The position numbers and the translations under genes are program-made. Of a DNA stretch of 64,000 nucleotides, positions 22,100-35,159 are shown piece by piece. The stretch lies in NCBI GenBank assembly GCA_964019425.1, contig OZ025865.1, positions 373,501-437,500 of the forward strand. Reading direction: 5' to 3'. The notes under the pieces were generated by a model, which saw nothing but the letters and a program-made list of their open reading frames with translations, made no database searches and was not told the DNA's origin. The number at the start of each line of letters is the position of its first letter. Within the stretch, counting starts at the first letter, position 1. The DNA comes from Flectonema sp. DT1601 (taxonomy: Eukaryota; Euglenozoa; Diplonemea; Diplonemida; Diplonemidae).

Positions 22100-22500
22100 T
22101 TATTTATTTAAAAAAAAAAACAATCAGTTTAGCGTCTTGACCAAGACGGAAAATAGAAAGTAATCGACATAGTCAATCGATAAAATAACGATGATAACAT
22201 CGTTTATTCTTTTTTTTTTTTTTTTTTTTTTTTATTCTCTTTTTATTTATTTAAAAAAAAAACAATCAGTTTAGCGTCTTGACCAGGACGGAAAATAGAA
22301 AGTGATCGACATGGTTGATCGATAAAAAAACAATGAAAACATTGTTTATTCTTTTTTTTTATTTTTTTTATTCTTTTTATTTATTTTAAAAAAAAACAAT
22401 CAGTTTAGCGTCCTGACCAGGACGGAAAATAAAAAGTGATCGACATAGTCGATCGATAAAAAAACAATGATAACATTGTTTAATCTTTTATAATTTTTTA
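22100..22500 (+). repeat. hairpin-rich satellite, three units
   Basis: Same unit as the main array. The first unit has AACGATGATAACATCGTT and GTCTTGACCAAGAC in place of AACAATGATAACATTGTT and GTCTTGACCAGGAC, that is, changes on both arms or restoring full pairing. Confidence 0.9.
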
Positions 22501-22591
22501 TTTTTTTACTTACACTGACGCACAAGTATTTTGACGCAGAAGCCAAAAAAAATTTTGACATGCTTGGCAGTCTTTCGAAAAAGAAAAAAAA

Positions 22592-22644
22592 GGGTGTCAC
22601 GGGGTTCGAACCCGAGACCTCCAGGTCATGGTTCGGAGGTCAAC
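22592..22644 (-). tRNA. 3' portion of a tRNA-like sequence
   Basis: On the minus strand there is a T arm with GGTTCGAACCC and an acceptor-like 3' end, GTGACACCC, followed by a T run. No matching GGGTGTC 5' acceptor or D arm is found upstream. It looks 5'-truncated. Confidence 0.4.
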
Positions 22645-25053
<2,409 letters not shown>

Positions 25054-25073
25054 ACTTAAAAACCTCATTTAAT

Positions 25074-26412
25074 ATGGATTCCCTCACCCCTGAAAAGATT
25101 CAGGAATTTAAGACATTCTGCGGAGTGTTGAGGAGTGCCCCAGGACTACTGTGGCTCGATCAACTGGATTTTTTCAGGTACGTATTTTTTTTTTCTTTTG
25201 AGTCGGGAAGAAAACGCGGGAAATTAAAAAAAAATTAACACATTCAGAGACACCCTTGAAGCCGTTGGATGTAAACTTCCAGAAAAACCGAAGGAGGCTC
25301 CAAAGGCTGCACCTGAGGCGACGCCAGAACCGGAACCAGTGAAAGAACCAGAGCCAGAGCCAGAACCTGAGGAGGAAGAAGAGCCACTTGAGACTCCAGA
25401 AATGCCTGCCGATGCAGGTAAGGATGACGAGTGCATTGAAGGTGAGAATGTTGAGGAGTTTTACACCGACGTGAAGTCAACAGAAGAAGACGGTGACATG
25501 GATAAGGCGATGGAACTAAGAGGAAAGGCTGTTGGTGTTATGCAGGAAGGTAACTTTGAAGAGGCCATTAAAATTTTCACCGAGGCTCTCGAAACCCGAC
25601 CAACTACTGCACCAATCTGGGCTTTCCGTGCGCAATGCTACCTGAAGTGGAAGAAGCCAAATTGTGCCATCAAGGATGCTTCCAAGGCTATTGAACTCAA
25701 CCCTAACCAGGCTAAGGCTCTTCGCGTTCGGGGACAAGCCCACCGTAAGTTAGGTGAGTGGTGTGAGGCTCACGAGGATCTTAACAAGGCTAACCAAGTC
25801 GACTTTGATCCTGACCAGGCTGATCTCGTAAAGTTGGTATCCGGACGTGCTAACGCCATAAGAAAGTGGAAGCAAGACTGTGCGCGTATCGAAGAAGAGA
25901 AGAGAAAGAGAGTTTTAGTGAAGAAACAGAAAGAGCTCCGTGCGCAGAGAGAAAGGGAAGAACGTGAAGCCAAGGAAGAAGCATCGAAGGAAATGGGGGG
26001 CATGCCTGGAGGAATGCCGGGAGGCATGCCGGGAGGAATGCCGGGAGGAATGCCAGGAGGAATGGGGGGAGGCATGCCAGGTATGGGAGGAATGGGGGGA
26101 ATGCCTCCAGGTATGGATGACCCTGAGGTGCTCGCTATGTTGCAAGATCCTGAACTGATGTCTGGTAACCCAGCTGCTTTGGCCAAGTACATGTCCAACC
26201 CAAAGTTGGCACCTATCATTCAGCAACTTATGTCAATGATGGGAGGAAAGGGAGGTAAGGGAGGTATGCCAGGAATGGGCGGAGGTATGCCAGGAATGGG
26301 CGGAGGTATGCCAGGAATGGGCGGAGGTATGCCAGGAGGTAACCGTGGGGCTGCCAAACCTGCTGCTAAGCCTGCAGCTGCACCGCGCCCTTCCGCCGAT
26401 GATCTCGACTAA
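25074..26412 (+). CDS. ST13: Hsc70-interacting protein Hip (ST13)
   Basis: Two exons, 25074-25177 and 25248-26412, with a 70-nt GT-AG intron, give 422 aa. Domains run in the family order: N-terminal dimerisation segment (residues 1-45, [19 protein letters not shown]), acidic Pro/Glu linker (about 50-120), three TPRs (about 120-220; [17 protein letters not shown]), charged helix, GGMP repeats (about 280-315), and a DP/STI1 domain ([25 protein letters not shown]) before a final GMPGMGG repeat. Hip binds the ATPase domain of cytosolic Hsp70 and slows ADP release. It is longer than the human protein (369 aa) because of the acidic linker and extra GGM repeats. A possible acceptor AG at 25052-25053 precedes the ATG by 20 nt. 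The next gene encodes Hsp110, which acts on the same Hsp70 step. Confidence 0.95.
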
Positions 26413-27157
26413 GTACCCAAACGTTTGGGTTTCATCTGTTCTTGCCTTCTTAGTTTAACTTTAGTTTAAGACTTCTTCTTGTTCACTTAATTCTATTATT
26501 ATTTGAGACAAGTGGAAGTTACCCACCAGAAAGAACTGACCCACGCGGATTCTGGGGAAGATGACGAAGAATAGGCGCCGGGGGACAGAAGGAAAGAAAA
26601 TCGATCGTCAAGAATTCCAGTGCCTCGCACTCCCGAAGATGTCCTATTCTAATTTCCGTGTTCAATGGAGCGATGACCTCGAAAATTTAAAAAAACAGAA
26701 AAAAAAAAAAAAAAAAAAAAAAAAGAAATTTAAAAAAAAAAAAAAAAGATTAAAAAAGTGGACATACCTTTCAGCGCCTTGTGTGTAGCTTAGTACACCT
26801 GATGTCCGAACCGACCCACAAAAGAGATAAATAAAAAGAATGAAAATTGCATACTAAGCTGCGCCCGTTTAACTTAGGTGAAATATTCAATTTGATATTA
26901 TTATTTATATTTATTTATTTTTCATGCAGTCATCCAATATGAACGTTCACGTGGCCTCCACCAAAGACACCAGGCAAATGTTCAATGCCTCCTGTTTCAT
27001 GGTGACAACTTTTATTTTTTTCTGCAAAAACCTGCCGTATTCTTCCCAGATAAATCTTTTTTCGTTTTGTATCAAAATTTCCCGAAGCTGCTTTATATTT
27101 TTAATCATTGTCTTTAGTTATTCTTTTTATTGATAGGATTTTTCTTTATCATTCTAG
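26413..27157. other. Hip 3' region and spacer
   Basis: Holds the Hip 3' UTR and a long A run. It ends in the pyrimidine tract and TCTAG acceptor of the next gene. No further gene seen. Confidence 0.5.
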
Positions 27158-27161
27158 TAAA

Positions 27162-29789
27162 ATGTCCGTTTTCGGTGTTGATTTCGGAAACCTGGTATGT
27201 AGTAGTACTCTCTTAGTGTGATTACTGTTTAGAATTTAAATATTATAATAAAAAAACTAAAAAAAACAACAGTACTCCACCGTGAGTGTCGCCAGACGAG
27301 GTGGAATTGATGTTATCATCAACGAGGTTTCTAAGAGAGAAACTTCAACCTTCGTATCATTCGGAGGAGAAAAGGAGGGAAGAATGATTGGTGAGAAGGG
27401 AGCTGACATGAAGATTCGTAACTGGAGAAACACAATCACACACTTGAAGCGCATGGTGGGCATCAAGTACGATTCCGACGCATGGAGAGAGGAGTCAAAC
27501 CATTGCTCATTCAGAACCTTTGAAGGTCCACTCGGGTTTGTTAACGTAGAAGTTGACTTCTGCGGAGAAACCCTCACTCTTGCTCCTGAGCAGCTCATCG
27601 CTATGATGCTCGGAAAGCTGAGATCATACGCCGACCGTGAGTTTGGAGAAGAACACAAGGGTTCAGCTGTTAAGGTTGTTGACTGTGTCTTGGCATGCCC
27701 AGCCTACTACTCCGTTTTCCAGAGAAAGCTCCTCATGCAGGCCACCGAAGTCGCTGGATTGAACTGTCTGACTCTCGTGACTGAAGGTGCTGCCGTCGCT
27801 ATTCAGTACGGAATCTTTAAATCCGAATCCCTCCCTGAAAAAGAAGAAGAAGGTATCACCGTCCTCTTCACGGACATGGGGCACTCGTGCACTTACATTA
27901 CTGCTGTTAAGTTCTGGAAGGGTAACTTGAAGGTTATTGGACACGTCTACGACAAGAACTTGGGATGCAGAGACTACGATCTCGCCCTTGCTGACTACTT
28001 CCGTGGAGAGGTTCAGACCAAGTACAAGATGGACGTCTATGAGCAGAAGAAGGCAAAGATCAGATTGTTGCAGGGATGTGAGAAGTTGAGATACACTCTG
28101 TCTGCCAACTCCAAGGCTTCCCTTAATGTTGAGTGTATTATGGATGATGTTGACATTTCATTCTCCAACTACGAAAGAACTCACTTCGAAGAGCTAAGCG
28201 CACCTCTCTGGAGAAAGATGGAGGCCCTGGTTCAGAGAGCTACCCAGCTTGTTGACATCGATCAGGTCCAGGCCATTGAACTTGTTGGAGGAGGTTCATA
28301 CATGCCTAAGGTTAGAGATATCCTTGGAGCTGCATTCAACAAGACCATCAGCACTACTCTAAACGCCTCTGAGGCTGTTGCCAAGGGATGTGGTATCATC
28401 GGTGCTATCTTGTCACCAAGATTCCACGTTAAGGACTTCGGTATCTCCGATGCTCTCATCCACGAAATTAAGGTTGGTTACCTCAGCCCTATTAACCCAG
28501 GTCCTTCACCAGTTTCTTTCATCACCGATATCTCTAAGGAGACTGTCCTTTACAAGGCCGGTGCCGCATTTCCTAACGCCTTTGATCTTTCCTTCGACAG
28601 AAAGGCCAACTTCGACCTGTACACTTACTACAAGGAGCCATGTGCTGAAGTTCTTGCTTCGAATGGCTCACTCCTTTTGGGACACTGGACCTTCAGTGAC
28701 ATCCCTACATGTAAGAACCTACAGGGTGAGGCTGAGGCTGACAAGACTGTTAGAGTTGTTGTCCGTTTCAAGATGAACCAGTGTGGTATCATTGCTGTTG
28801 AATCCGCTACCGTTAAGGAATCCTACGAAGTCGAAGAGGAGATTGAGCGTAAGGTTGAGAAGAAGGTTGAGGAACCAAAGGACGGAGAGAAGAAGGAAGA
28901 GAAGAAGGACGAGAAACCAGAGATGGAGAAGGTTAAGGTAAAGAAAACCAAGACCAGAACTTTGTCAGTATCAGTAACTCCACATGTTGTGTTGGGACTT
29001 CCAACCGACATCGCCGATAAGATGGCAAAGGATGAGGCGAAAATGGCGGCAAACGACCAGCTTATCATCGAAACTGTTGACGCTCGTAACAACCTTGAGG
29101 CCTACGCATACGAATTCCGTGGTAAGGCTGAGGAGGGAGGAACTCTCTTTAACTACATGGAGGCAGCAACCCGTGACGAATTTAAGAAGAGCTGTGATGC
29201 CGCAGCTGACTGGTGCTACGGCGAAGGAGAGGACGCCACTAAGGACCAATACGTTACTAAGCTCAACGAGCTTCGTAAGCCTGGTGACGCCGCCGTTGCA
29301 AGATTGAGAACCCGCGAGGTATGTTTTGAATTTTAAATTACCTTTTCTTGTTTTTCCATTCGATGGGTGTTATGACGAAGGCTACTAAACTCCCAACAGG
29401 AACTACCTGATGCGTTCAACTCTACCGAAAAGATCATTCTCGGACAGATGGACGAGGCCAACAAGATCTTAGGAACTGAAACTCACATTGAGAAAGAGAA
29501 GCTCAACGAGATTGTTGCCAAGGCTAACGAAGCGAGAGAATTTCTTGTTTCCCAGAAGAAGGAAGTTGAGAGCACTGCCTTGAGCAGCAACATTTCATTC
29601 ACCATCAGCTCTGTTAGGGATAAGGCTGACGCGCTTGTTAAGTTTGCCAAGCCAATCTTCGCAACTCCAAAGCCAACCCCACCAAAGGAAGAAAAGAAGG
29701 AGGAGGAGGAGAAGAAGGAAGAGGAGAAGAAGGATGAAAAGCCTGCTGGAGACGTTCCACCACAGCCAGCTGGTATGGAAGTTGACTAA
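27162..29789 (+). CDS. Hsp110-family chaperone (Hsp70 nucleotide exchange factor)
   Basis: Three exons, 27162-27194, 27273-29318 and 29400-29789 (introns of 78 and 81 nt, GTATGT donors), give 822 aa. The N-terminus MSVFGVDFGNLYSTVSVARR and RGGIDVIINEVSKRETSTFV match the Hsp110/Sse nucleotide-binding domain. The first 11 residues lie on a 33-nt exon. The NBD (to about 390) ends near LVGGGSYMPKVRDIL. The beta domain follows, with a long Lys/Glu loop at about 525-570, the helical lid, and a second Lys/Glu-rich tail. In the Hsp110 family this protein binds Hsp70 and releases ADP. The C-terminus is GMEVD, close to the EEVD that recruits TPR co-chaperones. The acceptor AG (27156-27157) is only 4 nt before the ATG. 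Confidence 0.95.
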
Positions 29790-30997
29790 GAAAGGTTTTC
29801 AAGGTGAGGATTATACTTTCCGTCCTATTCTGTTGCAGTCTTTTCTGAATTCCCTTTTGCCTTCTCCCAAATGTCCCCTTTGCTTGAGTATATATCAATG
29901 GTTGACTGTCTCTCGTTTTCTTTCTGTTTTACTTTGATGACACACGTTATCTAAAGAACAACTACTAAAAAGAGAAGAAATAAAAGAGAGAAAACGCATC
30001 CCTTCCCGCGTCCCTTCCCTCTCTTAAAATGGATTGACTTTAACTTCCTTTTTTTTTGGTTTACAGGTATCCCTTCGGAATGGGTTTTGGTCTTTCTTTG
30101 ACCACACATACAAGCTAGTGTACTGGTTCTCCTTTGCTTTCGTAAAGTGGTCCCTGTGGTTCACTGAGGTCCACTCGAGGGATAGCTGCTCTGGATTAAT
30201 TTGTTTTTTTTCTACTCAATCTCCCCTTCCCCCCCCCTTTTTTTTTTTTTTTTTTTCAATTTTAATATCAGTATTTTTAAATCACAATTACTCAAGGAGG
30301 AAGCCATAGCACATTTTTTTTATGGATCAGCGAGACCCTTAAGAACTTGATTTTGTCTCCTTGCTTGAATAATAAAAAAAAAAGAAAGAAAAAAAAAAAT
30401 CTTAAGAAGAAAAAAAAAAAAAAACCCACCTGCATGACAAAGTGTGAGAAAAAAAAAAAAAAAAAAAAAAAGAAATGGATTTATATTTTTTTTTTTTTTG
30501 ATTTTTTTTTGAACAAAATACAAACAAGGGAAAGCCTGTATGCATCTTGGTGATCGTTTGTCAGCTTTTGGGGTACGTCAATTCTTCTTTTAATCAGCAC
30601 GCCTCCCCCTTCCCATCGAACACACACAAGTAATTAGTTATTTTGTGGAAGGAGAAGCAAACCAAAAAAAAAAAAAAAAAAAAAAAAAAAATAAATTAAA
30701 AAGGTTCAAAGAAGAGAGAACAGCGAAAAAAAAAAATAATAATAATAATAGAAGAAAATAAAAACATCTCTTGGTTTATCCTGGTATAGCGCCTATCATG
30801 TCTGTCAGGGGCTTATCACTTCTTCGTGTTCAGGCAAATTCTGCCCCCCGACAAACTAGCAGGGAGACGGTTTGTAATAGTTTGATATGCTTTAAGGAAT
30901 AATTCTGTTTTTATCAGGAGGGTACGCTACAGACACGACATCAAGAAAAAAAAAAAACAAACAAACAGACAATTGACCCCCCCATCATTTTCTCACA
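29790..30997. other. spacer rich in A/T homopolymers
   Basis: Long poly-A and poly-T runs and unique sequence without a supportable gene. It ends in a CTCACAG acceptor at 30998. Confidence 0.5.
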
Positions 30998-31030
30998 GAT
31001 CCGAAAAAAAAAAAAAAAAAAAAAAAAAAA

Positions 31031-32395
31031 ATGCAACCAGAATTAAGTCCATACCGATTGCTGTTTTATTTCGTTGGGGCGGCGGGTCATTTTTCTGCAT
31101 ACAGCGTGTTGAAAGAAGCTATTAAAGCTGAACTGGGACCCTTAGAATTAGTATTGTCTTGGTGGAATGGGTTTGGTTCTACGTCACTAACAATACTACT
31201 TCAAGGAGTAGTCATTATGTATCTTGGTACTATTCTTTTAAGAAAATTAGATTGCCTTAGGCAACATGAAGAGCTAACATCATTGTTATTTCGATACGCG
31301 GCGATATCTGTTGTTTTACCCAAGGGTGATCCAAGTTCACCGGAACGAATAACAAATACATACTACCTACTTGGAACGATGCTTCTAATCGTCGCTGAGC
31401 AGGGAATACGAAATTCTAAAGCGCAGGTTTATTCAGCTGAAAACACTTCTTTTACGATGTGGGGGCTGTTTGCATTCCTGTTTAGTGCGATAGTTGCCTA
31501 TGGAAGCCTCAATTCTACTCCAGACTCATCAGACTTAAAGCATTACCCTATGGTGTGGTACTTCCAGTTACGTGCTTATTATGTTATTGCTTTCGGATTA
31601 GCGAATTTCGTGGGATTCTTTTTTTTATTGAACAAGTCGGTTACGACTTTTCTACTAAAATATGACCTTTGTGTTAGCGGGATCACTTCTACTGTGAGTG
31701 AAGGTGTTTGCTGTATTGTTACTGTTTTAGTTCATTGTAGTTCCTCATCGTCTGAACCTGAGCATCTGTCTGGAAATATCACTTTCCTTCTTTACGCGTA
31801 TCTAAGTAGAGAAGCGATTCCTGATCGGACCCTTGACCCGTTAGGTTCTGCTATCACTTATTGGTATCAAATTCGTTATTTAAGACAATTACCTGTTTCG
31901 GTACCTAGTAATGATACTTGTCCTATTTGTTTGGAACCTTTACTCGAGGAGACTCCAATACTCCCATGTGGACATGCTGGTCACAGGCTTTGTCTTCGTC
32001 AGTGGATTTTTCAACAACCGAAATGTCCGTTTTGTAATCAGCCAGTGTTGCTTACTCGGTGGCATAATCATGATGTCTGTGCTAGTTGTCCAACAGGAAG
32101 AGTTAAAACCTGGTGTACGTTGTGTGGTGAACCAACTTGTGAGAATTGCATTAGACGTACCTCACCCACTGCGGTGTGTTGTACAAAATGCTATCGACGA
32201 GAAATAGATTCTGGAGCCAGTCGATCAGTCTCCCGATCAGTGTCTGCCATCAGAGATGATATTATTTCATTGGCTCAGAGATCGATACCGAGGTCTAGAG
32301 AACGTTCGAAAAGTAGTCGCGCTCCTTCTGTTACAGCTTCACACGACCCATCGCAAGCAGAGCCAAGACTCCCTTCGGTGTCACCTGACCGATAA
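31031..32395 (+). CDS. multi-pass membrane RING-H2 protein (probable E3 ubiquitin ligase)
   Basis: 454 aa, single exon. Several hydrophobic helices occupy about residues 5-270. At 297-336 there is a RING-H2 finger: CPIC, LPCGHAGHRLC and CPFC in the correct spacing. About 15 residues on comes a second Cys cluster (CASC, CTLCGEPTCENC, CCTKC), possibly another zinc-binding module. The tail is Ser/Arg-rich and may be disordered. The layout recalls membrane E3 ligases of the Hrd1/gp78 type, but I cannot assign it to one, and substrate and membrane are unknown. The ATG follows about 28 A residues, and an acceptor AG lies at 30997-30998, so the mature leader would be almost pure poly(A). Confidence 0.8.
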   Translation: MQPELSPYRLLFYFVGAAGHFSAYSVLKEAIKAELGPLELVLSWWNGFGSTSLTILLQGVVIMYLGTILLRKLDCLRQHEELTSLLFRYAAISVVLPKGDPSSPERITNTYYLLGTMLLIVAEQGIRNSKAQVYSAENTSFTMWGLFAFLFSAIVAYGSLNSTPDSSDLKHYPMVWYFQLRAYYVIAFGLANFVGFFFLLNKSVTTFLLKYDLCVSGITSTVSEGVCCIVTVLVHCSSSSSEPEHLSGNITFLLYAYLSREAIPDRTLDPLGSAITYWYQIRYLRQLPVSVPSNDTCPICLEPLLEETPILPCGHAGHRLCLRQWIFQQPKCPFCNQPVLLTRWHNHDVCASCPTGRVKTWCTLCGEPTCENCIRRTSPTAVCCTKCYRREIDSGASRSVSRSVSAIRDDIISLAQRSIPRSRERSKSSRAPSVTASHDPSQAEPRLPSVSPDR

Positions 32396-32630
32396 GGCTA
32401 TGTAACTTTAGTTATACCGACCTTATTAGTTTACAGGCTCTCTACGCCTCTTACGTCGATTAAATTAGTAGTTTGTTGGGTTTTTTCAAGAAGAAGCTTC
32501 TCTCTCTTTAAAGTAGTATTTTATATGAATATGCAAAAAAAAAAAAAAAAAAAAAAAGAAGAGAGGAAGTAAGATTCAAAAACAACTAAAAAAAAAAAAA
32601 AGATAACTCACTGACTTGCCTCAGGCAGAA

Positions 32631-32666
<36 letters not shown>

Positions 32667-32893
32667 TTGTTGAATTTTAGTTAATTTACTTTCACACTGT
32701 TGATCCACAGACAGAACTGACTAAGGCGAAGAAAAAGGCATGTGACGGGGAAAAAAAATAAATATTACTTGTCGTTTTTACACTGAGAGACAACAACTTG
32801 GGATTCCCACATATAAAGCGGTACCTTGCCCAAAACAGTATCATTTTAATCAAAAAAAAAAAAAAAAAAAATACAACAACAACAAAAAAAAAA
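32396..32893. other. spacer
   Basis: 3' UTR of the RING gene, poly-A and poly-T tracts, and the leader of the next gene. No clear acceptor is visible here; CACTGAG near 32786 is the best candidate. Confidence 0.4.
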
Positions 32894-32905
32894 ATGGTAA
32901 CGAAA

Positions 32906-34888
32906 ATGGGTTCAAACATATCAGTGTCTTCGGCATCGTCAAAGACGTCACTCCAGCCTAGTCATGTTGCAGGTGGTTATGAATATCTAAAATCGTTATC
33001 AAAGAGCAGTAGAGGACAGAAAGACATTTTGCAATACGACTCTGGTCCAATCGATAACGACGTTAACTATCTGGAAGATTCACTTGATCAGGCAACAGTA
33101 GCAGCAATAAAATGTGAATGGGAACGAGTCGGTACCTGGGAACAGTTTGAATGCCCTTCTGGAGTATTAAGACAAAAATCACCTGCATTAATGAAATCTG
33201 AACTGGAAAAAGCAACTCAAAACTACATTGAAAGCAGCATTCCTGCGAGTGTTGTAAAAGGTGGACGTGGACGAGGTAAGGCAAAGGGTTCATCGAAAAA
33301 GTTTGCTGTTGTTCTAAGCAATGCTATGACTATACTGACTTCAGTGGCTGAACAGAAAAGTAAAGAACTCGCAACAAGAAAACAATCTTACGAGATGGTA
33401 ATTGATTATAAAAAAAATGACATCTCTCCATGTACCTGCTGGTACTCGTCGAGTGCCGAAATCATGTGTAGACACTGCAGAGCAACTGGAAAAAAAAATG
33501 AAGTTTCACACACGATAACACTTCGAAAAAACTCAAAAGGGAAATTAGGCCTTCGATTTCACGGTGACTGGGCACCAATGCTGGCCGAAATAAAGCATGG
33601 ATACCCTGCAGCAGATGTGACCGAACTAGAGAGGTTTTTAGAATACAGAGTTTCTCACGTTAATGGTAAACCAATTGGTGGAAGTGCCCAACTACTTAAA
33701 GTCATAAGCAACTCAACAACTTCAACTGTCGTAATGAGTTTTCACAATAGAATGCTTGACTACAGTGAAGCAACAAAACAATATCAAATTCAACTAAAAG
33801 CCGGAAGGGGACCTCCAACACCAATCGGACCCTCAAAAGAAGAAATTCAAATTTCCAGAGACAAGCGAAGACAGTTGAGTACTAAGAAAGTAAGGCCGGT
33901 GGTGGAAGCTCCACTTCAAAAAAGTGAATCTCTCGTAGCCGCGATGAGACGAAGATGGACAGCTGCTAGGAATGACCAGCTGAACTTAGAAAATATGGTT
34001 GTGACTACAGAAGATCATAATATGAACACAGGAATGGGTATATTTAGATTCGTGACATCAGTGAGTCAGAGAAATGCGATTTCTGAACAGGCAGCTGCGG
34101 CGCTGAGAAGCAGTCAATCAGAATCCGTTCATAGCGGCCATCCACCCCCTGGAATATTTACCATTCACGACATTCGTTCTTTCTATCCTCCATTATTGTC
34201 ATCGTCAAAACGTCGAGGAGTGAAGTTATCGAGAAGCCATCAAAAGGCAGTTCATGAACTTGAATCTTTTATTAAGACTGGTGGTGCTCGTCTTGATTGC
34301 TTCGTTGTTGTAGTCGATGAAATAAAACACGGAGCTCCTAAATACTACGAAGCCATCCCTGATCCGATTGACCTCAGTACTATAATTGGAAGGGTTAATA
34401 ATGTTCTGTATGAGACTCTTGATCAGATTAAAGTAGACTGCGACACAGTTTGGCAGAACTGCAGACGATACAATCCAGATCATCACTGGCTTCACAAAGC
34501 TAGTTTAGATTTAGAAAGAGAATTAGACATATCATGGCAAAGTAGTTTATCGTCTCTCAGTGGCGATTCATTGTCGTCATTTACGGCAGTGGCAAAACCA
34601 ACCTCATCAACACCAGCTGGTAAGGTGTTCGCACGCCTTGCAGATGCTCCTCCATACAGTTCTAGTTTCTTTCGTATTACTGATTATTTGGATACCGTTC
34701 CAAATTCTTATAATTTGTGTGCAGAACCTTGTCCTGAAAACCCTCAATTAACTGACATTGTAGTCGAGTTGAATCCTTCAAAAATTACTGAGCAAGTTTC
34801 GAAAACTATTATTGCAATGCTTGATAGAAACAAGATGGGTGCGGATGATGATGTTGGAGGTCGCCGTAAGGTACCAAAATACGGATAG
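32906..34888 (+). CDS. PDZ and bromodomain protein with N-myristoylation-type start
   Basis: 660 aa from the ATG at 32906, or 664 from 32894. I prefer 32906 because MGSNIS fits the N-myristoylation consensus (Gly2, Ser6). Upstream in-frame codons are poly-Lys from an A run. A Cys cluster (CTCW...CRHC, about 170-188) precedes a PDZ domain at about 198-285 with the binding loop KLGLRF and VSHVNGKPI. A bromodomain follows at about 430-545: YYEAIPDPIDLSTI, then CRRYNPDH with the acetyl-lysine-binding Asn at about 523. Bromodomains normally read histone acetylation in the nucleus, while myristoyl and PDZ features point to membranes. I know of no family with this order, and target and location are unknown. 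Confidence 0.8.
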   Translation: MGSNISVSSASSKTSLQPSHVAGGYEYLKSLSKSSRGQKDILQYDSGPIDNDVNYLEDSLDQATVAAIKCEWERVGTWEQFECPSGVLRQKSPALMKSELEKATQNYIESSIPASVVKGGRGRGKAKGSSKKFAVVLSNAMTILTSVAEQKSKELATRKQSYEMVIDYKKNDISPCTCWYSSSAEIMCRHCRATGKKNEVSHTITLRKNSKGKLGLRFHGDWAPMLAEIKHGYPAADVTELERFLEYRVSHVNGKPIGGSAQLLKVISNSTTSTVVMSFHNRMLDYSEATKQYQIQLKAGRGPPTPIGPSKEEIQISRDKRRQLSTKKVRPVVEAPLQKSESLVAAMRRRWTAARNDQLNLENMVVTTEDHNMNTGMGIFRFVTSVSQRNAISEQAAAALRSSQSESVHSGHPPPGIFTIHDIRSFYPPLLSSSKRRGVKLSRSHQKAVHELESFIKTGGARLDCFVVVVDEIKHGAPKYYEAIPDPIDLSTIIGRVNNVLYETLDQIKVDCDTVWQNCRRYNPDHHWLHKASLDLERELDISWQSSLSSLSGDSLSSFTAVAKPTSSTPAGKVFARLADAPPYSSSFFRITDYLDTVPNSYNLCAEPCPENPQLTDIVVELNPSKITEQVSKTIIAMLDRNKMGADDDVGGRRKVPKYG

Positions 34889-35159
34889 CTGATGAAGATA
34901 GACATTGTTTTATATATTTTTTTTCATTGGAAAGAGAGATGGAATGAGGACTGTTTTTAAACAGTTGAGCTCGATTGTTAACTAACGCGGATATATATTG
35001 AAACCTTTAGTTGAGACGGTGTCGCTGTTGTTTTATACATATTTTTTTTTATAGGAAACACATGCATCACATCACTGGTTAGTGTTATTTTCCGAAATAT
35101 CTTTTTTTTTTTTTTTTTTTTTTAATTATAAACTTAAATTATCTTACCCAGTTAGAATT

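Noticed and set aside
32798-32905. Longer N-terminus of the PDZ-bromodomain protein
   Set aside because: It needs a non-ATG start and reads through an A run as poly-Lys; the ATG at 32906 gives a myristoylation motif.
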